Of a stretch of DNA of 45,000 bases, positions 12,273 through 22,311 are shown one piece after another; the first letter of the stretch is position 1, and each line of letters opens with the position of its first letter. The DNA lies in the NCBI GenBank assembly GCA_016946835.1, contig JACVTC010000005.1, positions 640,001 to 685,000 of the forward strand. Direction: 5' to 3'. The notes under the pieces are model-generated. The model had not been told where the DNA came from. It searched no databases and was given only the letters and a program-made list of their open reading frames with translations. This stretch comes from Neocallimastix lanati (nom. inval.). Lineage: Eukaryota > Neocallimastigomycota > Neocallimastigomycetes > Neocallimastigales > Neocallimastigaceae. The translations under genes and the position numbers were made by a program.

Positions 12273-13730
12273 CTCATCACTTATTCCAAAAATCACAAAT
12301 TGATATAGCATTGATTAAAAGTATTATTTAGCAAGCCCCACCTCTCCAATAAAAAAAATATTAAAGTGGGAAAAGAAGAACACTCTCAAAAGATGATTGA
12401 AATAAAATATATATATATATTATTATTATTATTTATTATTTACTATTGTTATTATTATTTATTATTATTTATTATTATTATTCATGGAATACTATCAGGC
12501 TTTATTATTCTTCCTTGATAGAATAGTATTTCTAATTTCAATGATAGTTATGGGATCATTAATATTCCATGATTGAGAATATCACTGATTATTTCTACAA
12601 ACAGCAGCCCAATAATTATTACTCAAATTATGATTAGTAATATCTGAAGCTAAATCTCTATAATATTCAGCCTAACTAGCCAAATAATTCTTAGGAGAAG
12701 TAATATTCCGCCCTTCCTTGGATTTGATAACAATAGAGAAAGCATAGGAAATGAAGATTTAGCCAGTTTCTTAAAGCCACGTCACCCACGTTTATATTCT
12801 TTAAAGGCAAAGTAATTACCTATAGATATTAAGTTTGCTTTGCACCGATTGAAAATAAAAATTATTTTTAATTTTCTTGAGAGTATTACAAATTTTACGA
12901 TATATATATAGTAAAATTGATCAAGATAAGAGTCAACGTTGGATCAATCAGATAATTATTGTAAGCTAATATTAATATTTTTAATTTAAGAAGGGACATG
13001 GAATGCGGATCCTTTCAAATGTGAAGGAACAAAAGCTTTAATAGATTCACCAATTTTATTTGATGTATCTAAAAAATTTGTCAATCAATTCATCATCATA
13101 CATATTATATATTATTCTTGTTAGATTTATATTTCATTCCCCAAAATAGAGAAATAGTTATGGAAAAGAATATCCTTGTATTTAGTATTACAAATATGAG
13201 TAGACCATATTTTTTTTCTATTCAATTTAAAGATTAAATAACCCTATCCTTTTTTTTCATTATTCCAACAATTAATAATCCAGCTAGCACATAGATTATA
13301 GAAAACGGAGAAAGGTGACTAGAGAGAAAAAATTCTTTAGGCATAGGATTGAGAAGGTATCTAAAAGGTTTTAAATTATTTTTATATTAATTTTTCTATT
13401 AGATTTTACTGAATTTTTTTGGATATAAAGGGTTTAAATAATAACATTTCCAACCAATTTTCGATGAAACAGGGTTTCTTTTAATACTTTTAAGGATGAA
13501 ACTAATTAGTCTGTGTTGATTAGGAGCATTAACTTTAATAATAAAATAGGAGTCATAAAATAGTAAATATATTTTACTAATAGAAAAGAGAAGGTCAAAT
13601 TGAGATTTTTAATATTTAAACTTATTACATTATATTATAGAGTTGTTTTACTGACCAATCTTTGAGATCATGAATGAATATTATGTAATTATTTTTTCAT
13701 CAATATTGTTAAAGTAACATGAGCCACCAA
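11863..13730 (-). pseudogene. decayed LINE copy (element 5) with reverse transcriptase missing
   Basis: Nucleotide homology to the intact copy at 18510-21299 is visible at both ends, with many stops and AT-directed changes. N-terminal domain: HDLKDWSVKQLYNI near 13630-13670 matches LDLESWTESRLWEF, and SYFIIKVN near 13520-13550 matches NYFILRVN. Endonuclease start: NLCASWIINCWNNEKK (13260-13310) matches NLCISWNINGWNSEKR. A pre-RT linker is kept near 12480-12560 (DPITIIEIRNTILSRKNNKA). Then, across an AT repeat at 12415-12481, the copy jumps to the extreme C-terminus and 3' end (11863-12390). The RT core and most of the endonuclease are gone. Confidence 0.8.
12415..12481. repeat. (TTATTATTT)n patch at a deletion point in the decayed LINE
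   Basis: A short AT microsatellite occupies the place where the reverse transcriptase should lie. Confidence 0.6.
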
Positions 13731-14924
13731 AGATTCGATAATATTCGGATAAGTTCGTATTTATTGTTTCAAATTAGTGATAGTTGGTTAATTTGGTATC
13801 TAAATACTCTGAATATAATTGATAAAAGTTGATAGAAAATTGTTGTTTCAATATATTAAAATTCACCTTAGAATTCTGTGTAGTGTGTTTGTATTCTGGA
13901 TTATAAGTAATAATAAAATTTTACGAATATAAATATTAGAAAGAATTTAATGAACAAAACTTTAGCAAAAAATAGTGAATAGAACAAAGAGAAATAATAA
14001 TAGTATATAAATAAATAAGTATATTTAATAATCTAATTTTATATTATTATTATTATTATTGTATATAATAGTAAATTTTATCACATAGAAAATAGAGTAT
14101 TAATGAATTCATGACTATAAATGATAAAAACAATTAAAAAAAAAAAAAAAAATTAAAAAAAAATTAAAATAGCTAAAATAAAAAAGATATCAAAGATATC
14201 AAAGATATCAAAGAAGACAGTTATATCAGTATACAAAGAAACAGAAGAAATAAAATAAGTTGAAGTAAATATATATATATATTTATATTTATATGAAGAA
14301 AAAAGAAAATGAAAAAATAAATAAAAAAAAAAAAAGTAAAAAAAATAAAAAATAAAAAATAAAATAAAAACAAAAATAGATACACTTATATATGAAGCCT
14401 ATTTAACATAACACTTACTTTATAAAAACCTAACAAGAAATAAATTAATAAACAACATATATATAAACTCGATTAAATAAATATATATTTATATATATAA
14501 AAATATACAAAAATAAAGATAGTATTGAATAAATAAAATAATCATCCATCTTCAATGTTTATTAATAAATAAATGAAACAAAAATGTTAATCTGTTTTAA
14601 TAAAGTAATTATGTAAAAATTAATTTCAAAAGATGACAAAAAAAAAATTAAAAGGTAAAAAAAAGAAATGAAAAAAATAATAAAATAATTAAATTCTTTG
14701 GAGTTATTAAACTAACTACTAATAAAATGTATATTTATAGTACATAATCAAGAATAATAACCAAGTACGTGATCTCCTCAAAGAACGAATTCTAAATATT
14801 GGGGAAATTGTACTAAAACACACATTGAGCGATGTTTAGATTTTTTACCACAGAATTTAAGATGGCCCCTCCCTCAATGAACTCCATAAAAGGAGATATG
14901 TTCCAGAGAGAGACCTCTTAAACT

Positions 14925-14926
<2 letters not shown>
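13731..14926. other. AT-rich sequence with a short GC island, possible decayed coding DNA
   Basis: Mostly unstructured. At 14184-14213 there are three copies of AAAGATATC. At 14755-14926 base composition rises, and the minus strand reads roughly LEHISFYGVH then GHLKFCGKKSKHRSMCVLV, with stops between. This looks like an old coding fragment; I do not recognise it. It lies directly against the poly-T at 14927, so it may be the target into which that element inserted. Confidence 0.4.
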
Positions 14927-14957
<31 letters not shown>

Positions 14958-15350
14958 ATTAGAAAGAGAATACACTTCCATTGCTTTATTTATTAATTAA
15001 AAAAAATATTAATATATTGTATACATTTAACTATAAAAAAAAAACATTATAAATATATTAAGATAAACAAAAGAATATATAAAAAAATGGATCAAATACA
15101 AAAAATATTAAAAATAGAATTTAATAAATGAAAATAAAAATAAAAATTTAAAAAGTTATTATGGTATGATGATATGAATAGAGATCATTTCTTCCAAAAA
15201 AAAAAAATATTTAATAAAGCAAAACAAAGAAGTATCATCCGTAAAGAAGATAATACAGAAACCACTAAAACTCTCCCTCGAACCAAGAGATATATTTGCA
15301 GGGGATTTTTATTTAAAAAAAAAAAAATTTTTTTTATTATAATTAAATTC
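14927..15350 (-). mobile_element. retroelement 3' end with poly(A) (element 4)
   Basis: A 28-T run (14927-14954) is the poly(A) tail of a minus-strand insertion. Next to it, on the sense strand, come AATAAATAAAGC, GGAAGTGTATTCTCTTTC and ATCAT, a 3' end like that of the plus-strand element at 8.9 kb. Further inside, at 15222-15245, one frame reads FTDDTSLF, which resembles RT motif C (ADDTSL), but the flanks do not support an RT. Family and left/right limits are uncertain. Confidence 0.45.
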
Positions 15351-15356
15351 TTTTTA

Positions 15357-16683
15357 TATATATATATATAGCCGCAATTATTGCGAACTTTAATCTTTAT
15401 TTATTTATTCTTTTATAAAATACATGAATACTTTTAATTTAAATAAAAAATAAAAATTACTCAGAATTAATAAAATAAATAAATATTATTTGTCCAATTT
15501 GAACATAATAATAAATGAAATAGTAATGTGAAATAAAAAAGTAATAATCAAAAATAAGTGTATAAATAAATTCAGAAAAAAGTTCATAGGCAACGAACCT
15601 CACCTCCTTATGGATTAGAGTTTGAATTGACTATCTGAAAGAAATTATGGTCTTCTCCTTCAGAGGCATTAGCCCTGCTAGCCTGTCTTAACTGCATTTT
15701 CAGCGTTGACGCTCCTGGTTAGTTTGCTTTTATACTTTCCGAGTACTAGCCCGAGGCATAATTTTTGTAAAGAGAGCTGCAGATCGCACCAGGAACGGCG
15801 TTTTTGAATAATCACCAGAAATGATTTGGTTCTTAAACAAAATATTCCATTCCTTTTTATAATTTAAATCTATTATATCTGCATCCCTTCCACCAAGAAG
15901 AAAGTTATACAATCGGTACCACGTCACATATAGAAAATTACTTAAATTACCACAATTTTCACCAATCAAACTATTCACTAAATTAGAAGTAACGATATTA
16001 TAATTTTCACTATCACTAATATTAGTATTTTTATTTTCACTATCACTATTTCTACTATTATTAACAATATTATTACTATTGTTAATATTATTAATATTAT
16101 ACACTTCGTTACTACTATCAGAATCAGAACTTAGTTCTATATTATTCGTATCTGTGATAACAGTGTCTACATTACTATTTGATATTGGACAATATTTAGA
16201 AATAATATAAAATATTTCATAAAGAATTTCAATATCCTTAAAGTATTTCATTCGAAATTCACGGAAAAGATAGCATTTAGAAAACCAATGTTCCAATCGA
16301 GGATTACTATTTTTTCTATAACAATAAGAACACCTTTCAGGACAGTTTTCTTCAATCATTTTGGCGGCTTTGGCAAGTCGAGCATCGAATTTATATCCAC
16401 ATCTGGCACGAAGTACCCATCGCAAGCCAATGCTAAATTCAGGATATTTATAATTTAGCATAAGATACTCTCTAGTTTCCTCAAACTTATTATTTTTATA
16501 AGCCTTAGCTTTGATTGATTTTTCCTGCCATATCTCTATCCTAGTAAAAGTTTAAAATAGCTTTTTTTGATGGAAAATTTTCTAAATTTTTTGCACTTGG
16601 AGCAATGAGAACAACATCATCAGCAAAGAGTCCACCACAACACTTTTTTCTTCCAATATTCACACCATACTTTTCACAGTCTT

Positions 16684-16686
<3 letters not shown>
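15357..16686 (-). pseudogene. LINE fragment (element 1): RT motif C fused to C-terminal zinc domain
   Basis: Reading leftwards from 16686: KYGVNIGRKKCC then GGLFADDVVLIAPS (RT motif C, 16590-16665). A deletion then leads to NFY followed by a stop where related copies have Trp, a frame change, and an open frame that contains 15730-16461. It encodes RARCGYKFDARLAKAAK, a zinc-binding CPERCSYC...HWFSKC and YNFLLGG. The C-terminus is AALFTKIMPRAS. 3' sequence continues to about 15372. Compared with the intact copy, about 300 residues (end of palm, thumb) are missing. It is interrupted at 16687 by the poly(A) tail of element 2. Non-functional. Confidence 0.85.
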
Positions 16687-16722
<36 letters not shown>

Positions 16723-18395
16723 GGTAGCAAACTTGTTTCATCTTTATTAATTAAATATTTGATAAAATACATGTAATAAAATAATAAAAAAAAAAAAGAT
16801 AAAAAAAAAAAAAATAAACAAAAAATAAAACACAAAAAAAAAATAAAATAATGGTATAATATATTCTAGTTTCATTTAATTAATATTTGTAAGACTTCAC
16901 AAGGGCATTATTATACTGAAGTAGAATAATTAATTTTGACTTCGCAAATGTTAATCCTAATTTTAAGATACAAAATTATGATCTTCATTGGTTGCACTAG
17001 CCCTGCTGGCCTGTCTTACTGTTTCTTCAGCATTGACACTCTTGGTAGTAGTAGTACAATTCGATTTGAACCTATTGAACAAAGACCATTGCTGGCCAAT
17101 AGCAATAGGTATAATCGATTGGAGAAGTGCAGAAGTGCCGCAGTAACCACTAAGAACGGAGTATCAGAATAAGCACCTGATTTCATCTGGCACTTAAATA
17201 GATCCTCCCATTCCCTTGTACTGTTATTAATACTTCGACCTCCAAGAAGGAAATTAAACACATTTTCACACACACTAGAATCAATATACACATTATTTTC
17301 AATACTATTACTAACATTACTAAAAATACTATTACTAATATTACTAAAACTATTATTACTATTACTATTATTACTATTACTATTATTACTATTACTAATA
17401 TTACTAAAACTATTATTACTATTACTATTATTACTATTACTATTATTACTATTACTATTATTACTATTACTATTATTACTATTACTATTATTACTATTAC
17501 TATTATCATTATTACTATTATCATTATTACTATTAACTATATCATTTGTTAGGTTGCCACGGTAAAAAGCATTATATAAAAATAAAATTTTATCATTAAC
17601 TTTACTACGAATATGATTGAAAAAAGGACAATCAATTAACCAATGACTTATCCATTGTTTATTACTTTTACAACAGGGACAATAATTAGGACACATTTGA
17701 TCTACAATTTTTGCAGCTTTAGCAATTCTAGCATCTAATCTATATCCGCTTCGTGCTCTCAATAGCCAATAGAAACCATATGAAAGATCAGGATAGTCAT
17801 AACAAAGTTTAATAAATTTTGATGTTTCTTCGAATTTGTTTTTGTCATAAAACTCAGCTTTAATAGAATTGATTTTCATATCTCTTTTCCAATAAAAATC
17901 CTTGATTTTATTATCGTTATTACCTCTTTTCTCTAGTTTACGTTTAAGAGTTCTACTTTCTTTTGTCCATGTATATTTTCTAGATTTTGGAATATTATTA
18001 ACTAAATAGGAAATAATACAATTTGAATCTTTCCATTTATCAAAACATTTGACTTGAGACAAAGCACACTTAGCTGACAATGGAGGAATATGTAAATCTT
18101 TTGAAATAGAATATACATTAATAAATGATTTGGCTTTTTGTATACCTGCAATCCATCTTAATCCTTTATTAATTAATTTCTGAGTATTATTTGTTCTCGC
18201 TTTATTTGAACCAAGTAAAGGCGCAAAGTAAGAGACTTTACTAAGTACATAAGAGTTAATTATAATCTTCTTAAATGGAATAGGAATTTTGGAATTTGAA
18301 AGAAATTTACTAACAGAAAAGAGAGCTTTAGTAACTTTAGAGTTAAGTAATTTAATAATAGGGTTCAACGATAAGCTTTTATCAAATGGTATACC
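16687..18395 (-). pseudogene. LINE C-terminal half (element 2) with Asn/Ser expansion and poly(A)
   Basis: A 33-T run at 16687-16719 is the poly(A) tail. Upstream on the sense strand are an AATAAAG-type signal and the 3' UTR. The open frame 17016-18395 has no real start codon. It begins GIPFDKSLSLNPIIKLL, which aligns inside the thumb region of the intact copy (GIPFNESLDLKPIIAKM), and goes on through YFAPLLGSNKA, RARSGYRLDARIAKAAK, a zinc motif CPNYCPCC...HWLIDC and a long (NSN)n linker to VFNFLLGGR. The 5' part ends exactly where the poly(A) of element 3 begins, so either it was 5'-truncated or its 5' half was lost when element 3 inserted. Confidence 0.85.
17310..17545 (-). repeat. Asn/Ser coding minisatellite within element 2
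   Basis: The tract encodes NSNNSNSNNS units interrupted by two SFSNISNS segments, so the array has duplicated in blocks of about 60 bp. Elements 1 and 3 have a short Asn/Ser stretch or none at the same place between the zinc motif and LLGG. Confidence 0.85.
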
Positions 18396-21300
18396 TTTTT
18401 TTTTTTTTTTTTTTTTTTAGACTAGGAATAAACTTTATTTAATAATATTTTTTTTAAAAAATACATGAAATTTAAATACATGAAATTTTTTTATATTAAT
18501 ATTAAAAAACTACGTAATGAGCTTCGAGGACGAAAAGGCCTCTAACTCTTCCCATTCATCGAAGATAACCCCATGTGGATGAAAATTATCATTCGAATCT
18601 GTATCAGAATTTCTTCTTTGCCTTATCGTTACGACGTCGACACTCTTGACAACGGTAGGTCTAACACTATACAAATCGATCATGGTGTAAAAATCACCAA
18701 TCACAATAGGCATAACGTTAGTAAGGAATTCCGCAAGCCCCACAAAAAATGAAATCGGGAAAGAAGACTCGTTCGAAGGTGATTGAAAAATATTATTAAT
18801 AAGTCGCCTTCTTTCCCCCGAGCCGATCTTTAAGATTTCAAATACTGCATTTCCGCCAAGAAGGATACACAGCACGTAAAAATTGATATTATCATCAAAA
18901 TCTTCCTCTTTATCATCAGGAATGTTCAATGATTTCTCATGAACAATTAGAGAAAAATTAATAAAAATTCCATCAACAAAGGGAATGAAATGTTGCCTAA
19001 ATTCTTCAAATTTAGGACATAAAAGTATCCAGTGTGTAAAACTAGGTATGCTGTTACTCTCACCACAACAAGGGCAGTATGTTGGGCAATTTTCTGATAC
19101 TAGATTACTTTTAACATACGTTTTTACATCAAATTTGAATCCACATTTAATTCGTCCAATCCAAAAAAATCCAAGAGAAAATTGTGAATATTTAAGTGAT
19201 AGACGTTGAATAAATTTTTTAAAACCAAATTTAAATTTCTTGTATTTTGTAGATCTGATCGCAGGAGTGCTTGAATAATGAATATTTTCCCAGTAAAACT
19301 TCCTTATTTCTCCAGGAAGTTTATTATTGTGCTTGTGTACTGCTAAACTCCGTGCTTTTTTCGTCCATGAATAGTGAGAAAGTGTAGGTATATTTTTGAC
19401 TAAATGAGAAATAATACAAGAAGAATCTTTCCACTTTTTAAAACATCGAATCATCACCTTAGCACAAAAACTAGCTATAGGAGGTATAGAATGTTCCTTA
19501 GACATATTGTAAATTGAAGTATTGGAGGTTTTATTTTTAAACCCGAAACTCCAATACAAACCTCGATTAAAAGCAGTTTGAGCTTTTTCAGTATTCTTTT
19601 TATTTGAACCAAGTAAGGGAGCATAATAAAGCACTGAACTAAGGACAAAAGAAACTAGTATACGAGTTTTAAAGTAGAAAGGAACATTCCTATTGGTTAA
19701 AAATCTAAAGAAAGAGTTAACTGTATAATTAATTTTACTATTCATCTTAGCAATAATAGGTTTTAAATCCAACGATTCATTAAAAGGTATACCAAGATAT
19801 GTATATTGATTAGTGCTTGGTATATAGTTCATACCAAGTCTAAAAGTAGGATTTTCATAATGTCTTGAAGGTATAAAATTCTTTGGTTTAACAACTAGTG
19901 TAGCGCATTTATTGATTCCAAAGGTCATTTCATTTTTAATACCCCAATCATGAGCAATATTCAAAAGGTTTTTAAGTGAAGATTTTGTAGGAGCTAATAA
20001 TACAATATCATCAGCAAATAATCCACCACAACACTTTTTCTTTTCAGTAATCACACCATATCTTTTACATTTATCAAAAATATCATTGATAAATATATTG
20101 AATAAGATAGGTGAGAGAGGACACCCTTGGCGAACACCACGGTGTATTGGAAATTCTTTTGAAAGTTTACCATTAAAGTTTGCACGAGCTTTCGAGGTAA
20201 GGTATAGATTAGTAATGAATTGAAGGCATTTACCACGAATACCAAGATTATCTAGTTTAGTAAGTATATTGTAAATTGGAACTGAATCATAAGCTTTTTT
20301 AAGGTCAAGAAAGGCAAGAAAGGTAAATTTATCCTTAAATTTTCTTCTTTGACAAATTTCACGAATGGATACAAATAAACTAATACATTCTTCTTTATTT
20401 CTAAAACCAAACTGTTCTGGTCTAATTATTCCATTAGAAAAAGCATAGTCCGATATTCTTTTAGTGACAATTTTTGATAGAATTTTTAAACCTACATTGA
20501 TGAGTGAAATACCACGATAATTATTACAATCTGAAAGATCCCCTTTTTTAGGGATGTAAATGTTCCCTAAAGAACATCTGACACCCCAAAAAGAGAATAT
20601 ATTTACTGAGAATATATATCTATATTCAAAATCATCATTAGTGAATTGGCAGGAGGAGTGCACACCTATATAAAGGCCCCTCATACCAGGGATTTTTTTG
20701 TCCGCACGTCTCAGTACTGTTCTATAATGATTAAGGAATGGATATGAGTTAGAAAAGGAGTTAAGGAATGAACTATTACCGACTTCTTGAAGACAAATAC
20801 AAATAGGATTAAAGATTGAATTAAAATTGGTAAGTCCGTCACGTTTTTCAGAATTCCAACCATTTATGTTCCAGCTAATACAGAGGTTGAAATATTTAGT
20901 ATTCGAGAAAGGGTTAGCATACAGGAGGCTTTCAGAGATGGGGATTGAGGGTTCAGAATAATACCTGGTTCTATTATGATTAACATTACTAAATGTGCGT
21001 ATCCTTGAAGTAATCTTCCATTTAATTCTTTTAACAGGTAAGTGCTTAGTAATCAAATAAATAACCTTCAAATAATCCGTATAATTATTATAGTTAACTC
21101 TTAGGATGAAGTAGTTTTCCATATTAATATAGTGTTTTTTAACGATTCCATGAACAACTTCATTACAATTTGATATCTTTTTGCTTAAAAATTCCCATAG
21201 TCTACTTTCAGTCCAAGATTCAAGATCAAGAATGAAAATTAAAACAAATTTATCATGGTCAGGACCATAAAGTCGCTGACCTCTTCGTATAGTTGACATA

Positions 21301-21480
21301 ATAAAATAAAAAACTTATCTATATTAATAAAAGGTAAGTGTAATATAAAAATAAAAAAATAAAATTAGTAAAAAATTAAAAAATTAAAAAAAAAAATAAA
21401 AATTTATTGCTGTTGTCTTCTCTTTCGTGTATATTGTTTGCTAAAACTTGTTTGTTTTTCTTTCTTTTTGTGTTGACTAG
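18396..21480 (-). mobile_element. youngest LINE insertion (element 3), poly(A) to 5' leader
   Basis: The 3' end is a 23-T run (18396-18418) on the plus strand, directly joined to the interior of element 2. A short 3' UTR with AATAAAG and CATGTATT precedes the stop at 18510. The 5' limit is uncertain; composition changes near 21470-21490 (sense ACTAGTCAACACAAAAAG), which could be the transcript start. I found no convincing target-site duplication. Confidence 0.75.
18510..21299 (-). CDS. LINE-type ORF: RRM-like region, truncated endonuclease, reverse transcriptase, zinc finger
   Basis: A 929-codon frame without stops. Residues 18-96 have a strand-helix-strand pattern suggestive of an RRM-like RNA-binding fold (FVLIFIL, NYFILRVNYN, RIKWKI); this is inference. 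Residues 138-250 are the start of an APE-type endonuclease (LCISWNINGW, ICICLQEVG, RGLYIGV, LGNIYIP) without the later GDxN and SDH catalytic motifs. At residue 250 the chain passes directly into the RT finger (KKGDLSDCNNYRGISL). RT motifs follow: A FLDLKKAYDSVP (329-341), B RGVRQGCPLSPILF (387-400), C GLFADDIVLLAP (426-437) and D MTFGINKCAT. The C-terminus has a zinc-binding CPTYCPCC...HWILLC and ILLGG. A complete RT with an incomplete endonuclease suggests the copy cannot nick target DNA by itself. Confidence 0.9.
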   Translation of the reverse strand: MSTIRRGQRLYGPDHDKFVLIFILDLESWTESRLWEFLSKKISNCNEVVHGIVKKHYINMENYFILRVNYNNYTDYLKVIYLITKHLPVKRIKWKITSRIRTFSNVNHNRTRYYSEPSIPISESLLYANPFSNTKYFNLCISWNINGWNSEKRDGLTNFNSIFNPICICLQEVGNSSFLNSFSNSYPFLNHYRTVLRRADKKIPGMRGLYIGVHSSCQFTNDDFEYRYIFSVNIFSFWGVRCSLGNIYIPKKGDLSDCNNYRGISLINVGLKILSKIVTKRISDYAFSNGIIRPEQFGFRNKEECISLFVSIREICQRRKFKDKFTFLAFLDLKKAYDSVPIYNILTKLDNLGIRGKCLQFITNLYLTSKARANFNGKLSKEFPIHRGVRQGCPLSPILFNIFINDIFDKCKRYGVITEKKKCCGGLFADDIVLLAPTKSSLKNLLNIAHDWGIKNEMTFGINKCATLVVKPKNFIPSRHYENPTFRLGMNYIPSTNQYTYLGIPFNESLDLKPIIAKMNSKINYTVNSFFRFLTNRNVPFYFKTRILVSFVLSSVLYYAPLLGSNKKNTEKAQTAFNRGLYWSFGFKNKTSNTSIYNMSKEHSIPPIASFCAKVMIRCFKKWKDSSCIISHLVKNIPTLSHYSWTKKARSLAVHKHNNKLPGEIRKFYWENIHYSSTPAIRSTKYKKFKFGFKKFIQRLSLKYSQFSLGFFWIGRIKCGFKFDVKTYVKSNLVSENCPTYCPCCGESNSIPSFTHWILLCPKFEEFRQHFIPFVDGIFINFSLIVHEKSLNIPDDKEEDFDDNINFYVLCILLGGNAVFEILKIGSGERRRLINNIFQSPSNESSFPISFFVGLAEFLTNVMPIVIGDFYTMIDLYSVRPTVVKSVDVVTIRQRRNSDTDSNDNFHPHGVIFDEWEELEAFSSSKLIT

Positions 21481-22020
21481 TTTTTAATTAATGATTTTCA
21501 ATTATAAATTCCTGTTTTATGTAAAAATTTCTGTAAAATAATCATATATAATATAAAATTTAAATGTTAATGAAATAATAGTTGTGAAAAACTATAAAAA
21601 GATTCCCATCCGTTAAATAATGTCTCAAACACAAGCTTTGGAGTGAATCAATCTCCTACATTTCCATTTTACAATAGCTACATGAGAGTATAAATAATAC
21701 TATAGAAAAAACATATACAAAATAATGCTAAAGTAAAAAATACAATAGATTCATTACAATGATAATATGTAGAAACTACATGATATTATTAATTATACAA
21801 CTCCAATGTTACTACATATCCAGTTTAAGACATTATAGAACGTCAAGTTCACTTTCTACAGTCTTCCAGTATTCCAGATTTCTCTCTTCGTACTAGAAGC
21901 CACTTTAGAAAGGATAACCATTGATTATCATCAGAATCACAGAAAGCTGTAATTAGTACACCTGATATAGGTTATTCCTTTTCCATCAACCCTCCATGGA
22001 CCTGGAAAAACAGTCCACTT
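21481..22020. other. non-repetitive island of unknown origin
   Basis: Composition is higher in GC than in the flanks from about 21600 to 22020, but all frames carry stops. No motif recognised. It could be an old host or retroelement fragment between element 3 and element 6. Confidence 0.4.
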
Positions 22021-22308
22021 CATTGGGGGATTTCAAATACTGCATTTCCGCCAAGAAGGAGACACAGCACGTAAAAATTGATATTATCATCAAAATCTTC
22101 CTCTTTATCATCAGGAATGTTCAATGATTTCTCATGAACAATTAGAGAAAAATTAATAAAAATTTCATCAACAAAGGGAATGAAATGTTGCCTAAATTCT
22201 TCAAATTTAGGACATAAAAGTATCCAGTGTGTAAAACTAGGTATGCTGTTACTCTCACCACAACAAGGGCAGTATGTTGGGCAATTTTCTGATACTCCAT
22301 CATTGGGG
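22021..22308 (-). mobile_element. 268-bp LINE patch flanked by 8-bp direct repeats
   Basis: Bases 22029-22296 match 18834-19101 of element 3 over 268 bp with two differences that I can see (Gly to Glu and Ile to Leu). They encode the zinc motif through LLGG region. The patch is bordered by CATTGGGG at 22021-22028 and again at 22301-22308. It has no poly(A), begins and ends inside the ORF, and interrupts older LINE DNA. Confidence 0.85.
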
Positions 22309-22311
22309 AGC

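Noticed and set aside
15174-15371. 65-codon plus-strand ORF
   Set aside because: Flanked and partly built by A/T runs, opposite to the element's orientation, no recognisable motif.
18396-21480. Target-site duplication around element 3
   Set aside because: The bases next to the poly(A) (GGTATACC on the sense strand) were not found at the presumed 5' end near 21300-21490, so no duplication is claimed.
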